From Brachypodius melanocephalos (Eukaryota > Chordata > Aves > Passeriformes > Pycnonotidae), in the NCBI GenBank assembly GCA_013398615.1, contig VZSR01002092.1, positions 758,109 to 822,108 on the forward strand: a DNA stretch of 64,000 nt, written 5' to 3'. The notes beneath the pieces were generated by a model that made no database searches, was not told where the DNA came from, and worked only from the letters and a program-made list of their open reading frames with translations. The position numbers and the translations under genes were made by a program. Positions 48,700 through 59,575 of this stretch are shown here, one piece after another (positions within the stretch are counted from its first letter, which is position 1; each line of letters starts with the position of its first letter).

Positions 48700-51279
48700 G
48701 TTGGTCAGTTGTTTTTTTTAAAGCTCCCAATAGAGAAAAACTACTTGCTGGATGTGGTGTGGGGCACTTAAATACAGATTATGCACATTCAACCTTTGAG
48801 AGCCCGTCCAAAGCATCATCCTCATCATTCCTTTGGTGCTTAACCAGAGCCAGATGCAGAGGTGACAAACCTCTCAAACCTCCCACACAGAGATCTTTGA
48901 GACAGCAGAGCTGCAGCTTTAGCAAACAGGCAGAGGTACATTCCCCTTCCATATTCCAGCTACAATCCTCCCTTTGCTACTTCATGCCTGTAGCTATATA
49001 CCTACACGAAAGAATCAGTAAGTTCAGTGTATCAAAATTAAGCAACTTTCTTGCAAATTGTGTCCATATCCTCACCGGTCAGGTGAAAAGAGATTAAACA
49101 AGTATGGAAGATACAGTATCACTGCACACAGACCCTCTCCAATCAAGCTCACTGGCTTTCAGGGCAAGGTGGACTATTACATACATACACTGCTGAAAAG
49201 CCATGAACTAGCCCTTGTTTGGAAGTGCTCTAAAGCATGTGCACTTAAGAGATCTCTGGCATTGATGAGTACAGAGGATGCTTAACACCGCGTCTCCAAC
49301 CTGTAATTAAAAAAGGCAGAAAGACTGGACAATGTCAAGATTTATAAAATCTACTTCAGCCTCAAGGGGTTTTAGTAGATTAACCATAACCATTTAAGAA
49401 TTCATTCAGAAAAACTGATAACAATGCTTGACAGCACTGAATAGTCTGCTTAGCCATCATGAGGAATTGCTCTTTGTGTTTTTATAGGTATTAACTGGAA
49501 AGACAAATTTTCTCCCTCACCTTAGACCGTTGGCAAAGAAAGTCTGAACACTGAACAGCAGACTGACAAAAAGCCAGGCTTCAAGAATTTTGGTGTAGGT
49601 ACAGCAAGTGAGCCCTTCAAATTTTTACCACCAGTTGTTTTTCACCCTGATTAATATAAAGTATGCTTAAATACATCATTATTTGAAAGACAAACTGCCC
49701 TTTAATTACTATATAAAGCCAACTTAAGTAATTTAAAGCTTTTGCACAGGTTTTTTAGTACTCAGGACAGTGGAAGACTGAGAAGATTCTGCAAAGAAAC
49801 TCTGTAACAGGATAAAACCAAAACCCAATAGGTGTATGTAACCTGAGAAGAACAATCATGTACAATGAACAGAACCGTCTACAAGTTTTATAACACCAGG
49901 GGCTAGAAGCCATGCAACAATTGCATCAAACTCCAGTCAGCTGTGAGCACAGAGAAACTCTCTATCATCTATGTTAGATGTTTCCAAGGCAATAGCTAAC
50001 TAACTGGAGAATAAGATAAACTTACAAATACCTATTGGATCAAACTCAACAACCTTCACATGTGATGGAGAACCATAAAATCATGGCCAAAACACTCACC
50101 ATATACCTGGAAAGGTGTTTCCAATGGTAACCTGAATACAATGTAAACTAGCCAACCCAGGATTACCGCTGTTCAAGAAGGTCAGAAGAACCATTCTCTT
50201 CCATGACCATTTGGGAGAGAGGTTTCCTCACACAGACACAAAGTTGTTGCCTGCTCTGCTCATTCTAAAGCAGACTTTAAGGTCAGTGAACCATGAAAAA
50301 AATGGATATATTTCTTATGTGCGTAATTCGTGACTCTGAATGTTGATGCATCAGCAAATGTGAACTGCTGAAAAGTAAGCTTCAAAAGATTTAATATTCT
50401 GACTAAAAGTTTGAAGAGCCTTCCCCACCTCCAATATGTCTCATCTTATCTCAGGAAATCACAAAATCAAACACTGTATTCCTAGAAATGTTAAAGGAAC
50501 ACTTGAAAAAGTACTTGGGAACATTTCCAAGTATTTTCCATGCCACTGAAGAGGATGCTGCTATCCATTTAGGTTTAATACTGTGAGTTTCTAAATACTT
50601 TTTTCCCGTTAAAAAAGAAGAGCCATAGATTATCACATACAATCAACCAAATAACAGCAAGTTTTTTGTCACTCTGTCATTTCATTTAACAAGTGTACTA
50701 CTTATTTCTGCTAAGAGCAAATGAAGTGATGACAAAATGACTCTCCCATATGTAAGAGTCTGAATACCTACATAGTAAAACTTTAAGTCACATTATACTT
50801 AAAACTGTGATGCATTGAAAAGAAAATCAAAAGCCCCCAACACATTCGTGATCTACAAACTTAACACTGGACACTCAATTAGCTAGATTTCCCTTTAAGG
50901 TTACCAAAGCTATAAAATTACAAACTTCAAATAGCTGTTCAATAATCAGGGACATTCCAATCCATCATATAATAATTATTTAGATGAGCATGGCCTGAAC
51001 TGTCTCTTGAGAGTTTAAATAAATAAATATTTGCCAACGGCACCTAGCTACTGACACTAAACACACGGTAACTACTTGGGCTCTCTCTGTTATCTCATTC
51101 TTCCTAAGAATTTAAAATTAATTAGTAGTCTAAGAAGAAAACATCGTGAGAGGGCGGGGACCAATTTTAGTTCTAACAATACTGCTTTGTTTTGAAGTTA
51201 TAAACGTGGAGATGGACTGTCAAAAATGAGTTACATTTTGAGCGAAAGCTAATAATATTCTTTAATACTTACCAAACGG

Positions 51280-51298
51280 AAAAAAAAAAAAAAAAAAA
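51280..51298. repeat. A run of 19 nt
   Basis: Homopolymer A run in intron 1, just on the gene side of the CpG island. It has no matching 3' end of a retroelement beside it. Confidence 0.9.
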
Positions 51299-52099
51299 GA
51301 AACTAGGACACCATGTACTATAAAACACGAGAACTGGAGATTATCTCACTGGCTCGGCAAATTGCTTCCAGGCTCCAGCGCTCCCCTGCGCAACTTTGCT
51401 GATATCTAAGTGGCAATCCCACAGCAGCACAAAAGCAGAGCTAGGCTTTGAGCTGAGCCTCTCCGTGCAACTTCCTCCACAAATCTAAGGTCCCAGAAGC
51501 CGCTCCTCTACCAAAAGCCGCCGGTGTTTACAGCTCCAGGAGACCGGTCGTGCGCCCACCCCACTGGGAGCGGAGGGACGGCGGTGCTCCGCGGGTCGTA
51601 TCTTTGTTCAGCCCCGCTCACGGGTCAGCGGGCAGGGCTGCTGCTCCTCCCGGTGCGGCTTCACAAAAGCTTTCGGCACGGAGGGGGCCGCAGGTCGCCC
51701 CGCTTTGTTTCCGCTCCCGCCCCAGGGGGGGCCGGCGGGCACAGGAGCCGGACCCGCGTCTCCCTGCGGCGACCGAACGTCAGCACCGGGCCGGGCCGGG
51801 CTCCTGGTCGGCGCCACGACGCGGTCGGCGAGGAGGGGTGGGGAGAGAAGGGAAGGGGGGAAAACGGGGCCGGAGCCGGCAGCAAACTCCGCCCCAGCCC
51901 GGCGGAGCGGCGGGAGCGCCCCAGCCCGGCGGGCTCCGCGCGGGGGCGAAGGCCCCGGCCGAAGCGGGACTGCAAAGCTTCCCGCCTGCCCTCCGCTCCG
52001 GGCCCGCCAGTGCCCGGCCCTGGCCCGCGGCCCCGAGCACTTCCCCTCGCTGCGCGGAAATTCCCCAGGGAGGCGGCCGGCACCAACCGCCGTGCTCAC

Positions 52100-52390
52100 C
52101 TGGCGCCGCCACGTTCCCTGGCGCGGTCTCTGTCCCGCACGGAGCGCCGGGTCCGGGTCTGGGTCCGGGTGCCCGCGCCCCCTCCTCCGTCTCGGGGCTG
52201 CCGGGGCTCGCGGGACCCCGCGCGCTCAGCGCCCGCCGCGCCGCCACATGTCCGCGCGTGGCCGGGAAAGCGCGGCGGTAGCGCCGGCGGGGCCCGGGCG
52301 GGGGCGCTGCTCTGCTCAGGCACAGCCGGCGCCCTGGCGGCAGAGAGACGCCTCCAGACCGCCCCGCGCCGCGCTGTTCCCCGGAGCATT
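52100..52390 (-). other. SCAF11: inferred SCAF11 exon 1 (5' UTR)
   Basis: A strong minus-strand donor CCAG|GTGAGC sits at 52100/52099 inside the CpG island. The transcription start is placed near the CATTATGGG element at about 52390, roughly 85 nt from the CCAAT box. Sequence alone does not fix the start, and other 5' UTR exons may exist in the 17 kb intron. Confidence 0.5.
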
Positions 52391-52441
52391 ATGGGATAGG
52401 TCCTCCAGCACCGCCTGGCGGGGAGGGCGGGAGCGGGAGGG

Positions 52442-52447
52442 CACGTG
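52442..52447. promoter_or_regulatory. E-box CACGTG
   Basis: GGCACGTGACC context, a site for USF or MITF/TFEB-type bHLH-ZIP factors, about 50 nt upstream of the inferred SCAF11 start. Confidence 0.55.
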
Positions 52448-52474
52448 ACCCGGCGGCCCCGCCCCGGCCAGGCG

Positions 52475-52479
52475 CCAAT
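52475..52479 (+). promoter_or_regulatory. CCAAT box
   Basis: GCGCCAATGAGG, a good NF-Y core, about 85 nt upstream of the inferred start and reversed relative to SCAF11. NF-Y sites work in either direction. Confidence 0.6.
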
Positions 52480-52588
52480 GAGGTGGGTGGGCGGGCCGGG
52501 GCAGGGAGGCGCCGCGCGCCGCGGGCGGACGCGCCCTCTGGTGGCGGCACGGCGATCGGGCGCGGCCGGAGGACGGGCCTGCGGCTAG

Positions 52589-52596
52589 TGACGTCA
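52589..52596. promoter_or_regulatory. full CRE palindrome TGACGTCA
   Basis: AGTGACGTCATCTAG, the 8-bp CREB/ATF consensus at the upstream edge of the CpG island. A second partial site (TGACGTCT) lies at about 52856. Confidence 0.6.
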
Positions 52597-54631
52597 TCTA
52601 GCCGCGTCGTGGGCCACGCTGAGTGCTAAACTTGTTTTTTCATTATTTTTTATTTTATTAGTATTAGTAATAGTAGCATTTTAATACAGTTAGGCAACAG
52701 GCACACTGGACGAAGCCCTGTGACCCCAAAAGTGTGTGACGGGGCAGCGTGAGTCCAGCCCTGCAGAGAGAGGAAGCAGTGCCTGCGGGGTACCAAGGAG
52801 CCGCGGGGTCAGCGGTGGTTCGCGCTCGCTGCGGCCTGTGGCAGCACAGACGCAGTGACGTCTAATCCTCGTACATTTCCATAACCAGTTATTTTAAAAG
52901 CAGTTTGCCGTGGTGTCGTACGTCCTGATTATGGCAGAATGGAAAGCAGTTCAGAGCAGCAGCCGCTTCTGTGCGCTGGCGCTGTTACATCTGCATCACA
53001 GCACCGCCAAATTCTCCGCCTGCTGGAGGCTCCCCCACACAGGCTCAGGGGCAGCGGGGAGCTGGGGAGCGCCGTGGAGAGCCAAGCCCTCAGCTGAACC
53101 CCTAGCGCAACACTCCTGCCATAGCAACAAACGACAGGAAGGGGAAGCAGCTCCCCCAGATACGCAGGCTTGCTTGAGTGTCTCCTTGTCTTTAGAATGA
53201 AGTCACAGCCTGAATAGAGTAAAGTGTATGTCAGAGTCAATCTGTCAAGAATTATAATACCTTATTAGTTGCCATGATTACTGAGAGAGTATTAGTTTAG
53301 GATCAACTCATAAGAACTTGAACTAAGTAAGAGCAGGCTGTGGGACAGAATGTAAGAAGAGTGAAAGGAAGGAAGGAAAAGACTGTTCATTGGAAGGCTG
53401 CAGGGAAATGTAATAAGAAGTAAGACTACTTCCATAATTTGGGAAACATAGATTTAGGAATGGCAATTAAATGTTTAAGATAAATCTGACTTAAAGGCGA
53501 TTAAGGTTAACAAATTCCTCAAATTCTTCAATGGGATTATATAAATAAAGCAATAAGTTGTTTGGAAAATTGGCATTAAAGAAAGCTTTGTTGTAAACAC
53601 AAATGCTGTGTTTTGCCTACATTGAGATCTTGAATGACCCTAGAACTAGACACTGAAGCAAGGAGGGAGGGAAAACCATAGCATGAAACCAGCCGTGTGT
53701 TCGCCTGGCCAATCACAGGGGTAAGGTTTTGTTGCAAGGAGGGCATACTATACACATCTACTGTATGTTACTCTTTGTTACTACTGAATCTTGTAATTAA
53801 AATGTGTACTAAGTCACTTGGGGCTCACAGATGCAGAGAGAGCTTGGAATTCACTGAGTCTGTCACAAGTTGTGAAGATGTTGCTGTCACCCACTCATGC
53901 TGCACAGATCATGTTTCACGGAACAGCCAGGCAAGCTGAAGAGAAATATCTGTGTGAGAGAGAAACACTCATCAAAGAGAAACACTCATCACCTCTGATG
54001 TGCTGTCTGTACTTTCATTTGATACTCTGATTTTTATTATTGTTTTAATTTGAAATTCAACTTTGTCTTGTGTTTATATATTATGCAAACCCCCTCCCCC
54101 CCCAATTAACTGAAAATAAACTAAGTGAATTAGCTCATTGTTCCAATAATGTGGTGTTCTGAAGTCTCTGTCTTCAGTACTGGCATTCTCATTTCTTTTT
54201 AGGGAATTTTTAATTTTGAAATTCTGATATATGTAAACAGCAAGTAAGTTGGTTGTATGTTTTCTTTGTCAAAATGCCTCAAATACTTGGCTGCCAGGAG
54301 AACATTATTTCAGTGATAGAGCTTTTAATTTTTTTCTTGTTTTAAAAATGGTTTGATTGAGAGGCTGTTTTTTTATTTACAGCCAGTATGTCTTTGCTCG
54401 CAAGTTTCATTGTTTAGAAATACAGCATGATAGTCTATAAATAAAAGTACGTGGGATGAGTTAGCACAACTAGTGAGGAATTTCAGACCTCTTTTTAGCC
54501 AAAGGGAATATAAAAGTATGGTCTAACACCTAAAAAATCTTTTTTGAGAGTATAGTCAGCCACAGTATAGACAACTGTTCTGTTTCTTTTTTTCTTCCTC
54601 TTCTTTATTTTTTTCTTGTATTTGTTTTAAT

Positions 54632-54728
54632 AAATCACAGAATCACAGAATGTTCTGAATTGGAAGAGATCCACAACTATCATTAAAGTCCAGCTCCTGG
54701 CCCTACACAGGACAAAGCCAAGAATAAC
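54632..54728 (-). mobile_element. CR1 LINE fragment
   Basis: Plus strand AATCACAGAATCACAGAATG, the reversed terminal repeats of CR1, followed by TTGGAAGAGATCCACAAC and GTCCAGCTCCTGGCCCTAC. Confidence 0.85.
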
Positions 54729-56020
54729 AAATGCTAGCTGCTATATTGGAAACAAACTTATCAACCCTCTGCTTTGGATTTTTGGTTGTTTGGTTGTTTG
54801 ATTGGATTGTTTTGGTGGGTTGTTTTGGTCTTCTAATTCATTCAAAGATACTGGTCAGTTGCTACTGGTTCTACTATTGACGTTTGAACCAGCCACATTT
54901 GCCATTTAGTGAAGTATTACTTCTATTTATTTATTTACTATTACTTTAAAGTATACAGTTGTCCCTGTTGGCCTAATCTTTGGTAAAACTGAGTTTCAAA
55001 ATATGGATGATATCAGATCAGATAAAGTTTGACAGCACACATTACAGATTCACAATATTTCCATGTTCAGTATCCACACGTCAGTTCCTAGGAGTTTCCT
55101 ATTCAAATAAAGTATGTTGTAGCTCTGAAGCTGAAGCTCTTGGACAAAACCCTAGAATATCAGACTTTCTCAGTTCTTTGTGGGTAGCAGCAACCCTTTT
55201 GTATAGGATTAGAGGAATTTTGTAATAGTCTTGGCTGGAATTTTTCTCTTGTTATGCCAGGTTGTCGGTCACACTTTGACTGTGCTCCATGGAGATAGAA
55301 TGGAATTCTCTGGAATACATCCCACTGTAGAAAGAAAGATGCTATTAACAGCAGTGTTGAATATCTGGAAGAAGAAAAGGTTTCCTGTGTTAAGGGCTCT
55401 GAAGAAACAGCATGTGAGATAATTAGCCATAATTTATACTATATAGTTTCCTCAGCAAGAAATGGGATAGGTGTTAACCTGTCATGGAGACATCATTCTT
55501 AAATTATTCCAAGAGTTCCCAAGAGCATTTTGCATCCTAGTACTGTGACCAACCACCTTTATTCACAGTCTTAAGACAAAATATCCTTGGAGCTTTTAAC
55601 AGTAGTATGTACATACCTCATAATTTCTAACAAAAATCCAACAGTGCACTCCTTAGCAAAAATAGCCACCACTCTTTCCTTGTTCCAAGTTATTTGTTCT
55701 AAATTGTGGAATGATGACCTTTCTAACCAATTTAGTCCATTGAACTTAAGCTGAACCGTGTTACATAATATTTCTCTTCACCACCCTGAACAGGCTTACT
55801 GATTTCACTCAAACTTGGTGTAACAACAGGTTGAAATAAATATTAAATTGTTGGTGTAATTACCACCCTTCATCTTAGAAGAACTATAGGAGATAGCCAA
55901 GTAAAAGCCAAGTTAAACTCAAAGGAACACATGGGCTTGAACTCATTGGGTGAAAAGATTTTGCTCTGGGACTGTGTATGCCAGAGCGAGAGGAGGATGA
56001 GAGGGAATGAAGTTAACTGG

Positions 56021-56095
56021 TGTCATGGTTTAACCCCAGCCAGCAGCCAAGCCCCAGGCAGCTGCACTCCATAGACAGAGGAACTGCTCTTTATT
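56021..56095. mobile_element. LTR end fragment of an avian endogenous retrovirus
   Basis: TGTCATGGTTTAACCCCAGC followed by CAGCAGCCAAGCCCCAGGCAG, a well-known head of avian ERV LTRs, which loses similarity after about 75 bp. The rest of the element is absent. Confidence 0.7.
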
Positions 56096-58943
56096 GTATC
56101 CCAGCACTCATGGACATCAACAATCTTAGAAAACAGTGTTCCTTCCCTATCTCTTTTTCTTATTTTTGTTTACCTCAAGGGATGAAAACATCTTTATCAA
56201 GAGTTTATCTTAACCATGCTGGAAAACATTATAATACTGCAATCTAATAGCCTTGTTTCATGTGAATCAATATTTTTGTACTCACATGAATATCTAAAGG
56301 ATTTTTATTTTTTAAACAGAGGCAAAATATCTGTTGGTTGATTTTTTTGCATGACAGATATGGACAGACTGATTTTTCTGAAATTACTTATTTAACCTTG
56401 AGAGATTAAGAACACTCTTTGGCCTTTGCTGGTTCTACTATAGAATAGCTCCTTGTATTTCATTTAAAATGCAGAATCTTTAGCACAGGTTTACTTTCTC
56501 TAAAGTACTGATTAACTACTACAGTTCAAAGATGCTTTGTAATCTTTGTCTTCCTTAGTTGTCCAACATGTCGAATCCTGCAGTGTCCTTTGCCCTTCCT
56601 TGAGATTTTGAATACACCAGACTTCTCAAAGCTTCCTGCACTTGCCACTCCTCCTGTTGAGGAAATGTGTGTCCGTAACTTTATGGTTTAGCAATGGCAG
56701 TAGCAGGATGAACAGGAGTCTCTGAAGTCCAATATACCATGTCATCAAGTTTTGGTGCAAGAGAAGTTAAAGAATGTGATGCAGAACAGTGTCTCCAGAA
56801 AATGTCTGTCTTTTCATACCAAGAGGCATTACCTTCCCCTGCTGTCTAATCTGTCCCTCTCCTAAAGATTTCCATTTTGGGAAAACAAACAAACAAACCC
56901 AAAAAAAACCCAACAAAAACCAACTACACACAATACAAATGAATCCCAAACTGATGGATCTTTACAATAATCTGCCATGCAGTTTGAAATGTTTTTACTC
57001 TCTGTTGTGAGGTGGTAACCATCAGCCAAATGGAAAAGCAGATAACCAGAGATGGAAATATCCTCTTTGATTGCTACACATGAGTAAAGCTTGTCACGAA
57101 GGACCCAGAGAGGACAGAATACAATCCATGTTCACATTTGGTAACGTTTTGGTGAGGCAGTGATGAGAAAAAATGATTTTACTTAATTGTTTGGATTTTG
57201 TGATAGCTAATTTCATCTTTTCAGTAAGTCTGAGTCAGCCAAGTTGATTCCCTGTGATGGTTGCATGGCTCTTCTTCACAGAAGGCAGAAAACAGAAATG
57301 TCAGTGTCTCATAGATGGAAAAAGGCATTGCTCTGAGGCAGCAGCTCTCAGGGGCTGGCAAGCCTCTTGGGGGATTTTCGTGCCATTTCTTCTATTAACT
57401 ACTTTCAGAGCTGTGTGTGTTTCTTTAAATGCATTCAGAAAATGTCACATACTAAGCATAACAGGCACTAATCCAAGTGACTAAAATAAGAACAAAACTT
57501 GTCCATAACTTTTTAAAAAATCATTTCAGGCTTCAGATTATTTGCTGTATAGCTCACATGAATTACATCAGTTGCCAACACCACCACCATCAGCTTTTCC
57601 AAACAGCGTTTAGTTTTGTATTATTATCAAATAGTTCATCTTGACAGCATAATTAGTGATTTACTGCACCCAAACTGGGCTATGTTATTACAGTCCCTAG
57701 ACAGTAATCCCAGCTGATCATCCAGTAGAGTCAGCCGAGAGGTTGCTAGCTAATGGTCCAATACAAACTGAAGTGCAGTTTGCTATCTAATAAACACATT
57801 TGTTCATAGCACACTCACTAATAAGGTCACCACTAAAAAGAACATCCCTTAATCATATATAATACCACTAGAGTATTTTTAGTGCATACTAAACGATCTT
57901 TTTACTCAAAAGAAGAACTAAGCATCCACTCTACTAAAAGTACACCCCACTTAATGCACTCTGAGAACAGTATGTTCAAAATCATGTTGAAATTAATTAT
58001 TTCTGACATTTTCCCCAAAATAACACTTTAATAAGCCTCTGCTTGTCTGCAGCTGCTCAGGATGACATTATGGAAGAAGGCAGCTAGGTGGAGGAGTTGT
58101 TAATGTTATGGTGCTCACATTCATGTAGCCACCATCAAGGCTGGACTAGAGGAGGTGTTAGCTTTATGCTCTGAGAAGAGTTTTGTTGAATTGCTGAGAT
58201 TACCCACAGAGTATAAAATTAAGGAGAATATAATTATTTCTTAGGTCCATCATCCCATGCTCTGGGGTTTTTCTAGGCTATTTTGATTTATTTTGTTCTA
58301 TGGTTTCATTAGAAAAATATTCTTGTCACTTAAGCCAGGACTTTTTGCAGTGAAGCTGTTTCCATCTGAAGTTTTCTTGTCCTTTGTATTTAAAATGCCT
58401 GAAAGAAAAATCTAGGCAAAACTCTAAGCACTTTCACACCTGTAAATACTAACTAAAAATAGGGAAATAACCTTCCCAGTAATAATTCTATGACCTGAGC
58501 ACCTCAGCTCTGCATGACAGAACAGCAAGGCTGCCATGGTATGAACCCGTACCAATCCAAGAAGACTCATGGGACACAGAGGTGGAATACAAATTTTGGA
58601 GTAGTGTCTGAAAGGAAAAGCCATAACCTCTTCAATAGACCCAGCAGATAAAAAGAGGGACTGGGTTGTAACTATCATATAATGTCAGAAATCAGAAGGG
58701 ATCTGAACCATCAAACCCAATTAGCCAACTATTGAAGAAAATAACGTCTTAATTATGTTCTTTCCCCCAACCTTGCTGCTATCATAGACCTGTTTAGGTG
58801 GAGAGACTGCAGGTAAATGATCTCATTGCCCACAACTCCTTCATGAGATGTTGTCCTTCATGGTCTATGTCTTCTTTTTTACATTGGATACATCCTTGTG
58901 ATATGCTTACCCAGGATGGTTACGTATCCATTTGTTTATCAGA

Positions 58944-59575
58944 CAGAATTCACAGAATCGCAGAGTTCTTGTGGTTGTGAGGGACCTCTAAAGGTCATCT
59001 GTTCCAACCTCACCTTGCTCAGGAGGGGCCACTTAAAGCCAGTTGCCCAGGACCGTGTGTAGATGGCTTTTGAATATTCCAGAGATGGAGACCACAGCCT
59101 TCATGGGCAATCTGCACCCTGATATTCAGAGGGAACCAGCTGTGTTTCAGGTTGTGTCTGTTGTAACAGATTCTGTCTCTGGGCACCATTGAAGAGAGCC
59201 TGGCTCCATCCTTTTTACTCTGCAGTGTTTGTACACCCTGATGAGATCCCCTTGAACTTCCTCTTCTCCAGGCTGGACAGTGCTAGATCCCTTGGCCTTG
59301 CCTCTTATGTGAGGTACTCTGGTCCCTTCATCATCTGTGTGGTCTTTAGCTAGACTCTCTCAGATAGCTCAATATCACTCTTGTAGTGGGGAGCCTAGAA
59401 CTGGACACAGCTCTCCAAGTGTAGCCTCCCCAGTGAAAGATCACACCCCTCAACCTGCTGGCAGTACTTTGCCTGACACTTGCCTTCTTGGCAGCAAGGC
59501 CGCTTTTCTGGCTCATGTTAAGCTGGGTCCATCAGGACTTTCATAGCCTTTTCTACCAAGCTGCTTTTCAGCAAG
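58944..59575 (-). mobile_element. CR1 LINE copy (about 630 bp)
   Basis: The longest CR1 in the window. Reversed 3' end CACAGAATCGCAGAG, then GAGGGACCTCTAAAGGTCAT and GTTCCAACC, continuing through the body blocks TGATGAGATCCCCTTGAAC, CTTCTCCAGGCTGGACAG, GGGGAGCCTAGAACTGGACA and CAGCAAGGCCGC. Only the 3' part of the second reading frame and the 3' UTR remain. It has indels and no intact frame. Confidence 0.93.

Larger units (their letters stand above)
34968..52099 (-). other. SCAF11: SCAF11 first intron (17 kb)
   Basis: It separates the CpG-island exon 1 from exon 2. It holds a 24-bp minisatellite (37591), an A/C-rich low-complexity tract (40339), an LTR-like insertion (47183-48699) and a long A run (51280). 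Open frames in it are short and lack recognisable domains. Its upper boundary depends on the inferred exon 1 donor at 52099. Confidence 0.65.
51500..52870. promoter_or_regulatory. SCAF11: CpG island, SCAF11 promoter region
   Basis: An abrupt change from AT-rich intron to about 1.1 kb of very GC- and CpG-rich DNA (core about 51530-52610). It contains GC boxes (CCCCGCCCC), an inverted-orientation CCAAT at 52475-52479, an E-box CACGTG at 52442-52447, a CATTATGGG element at 52387 and a full CRE at 52589-52596. TATA-less, as expected for a housekeeping gene. The long open frames inside it on both strands are products of GC richness and do not resemble proteins. Confidence 0.85.

Noticed and set aside
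51524..52448. Long open frames of 150-290 codons on both strands in the CpG island
   Set aside because: They overlap each other in several frames and are rich in Pro, Arg, Ala and Gly as any GC-rich DNA would be. No domain is seen, and the region has promoter features.
58676..58740. Possible extra CR1 fragment (AGAAATCAGAAGGGATCTGAA)
   Set aside because: Similarity to the CR1 end is too short and diverged to call by eye. A repeat search would settle it.
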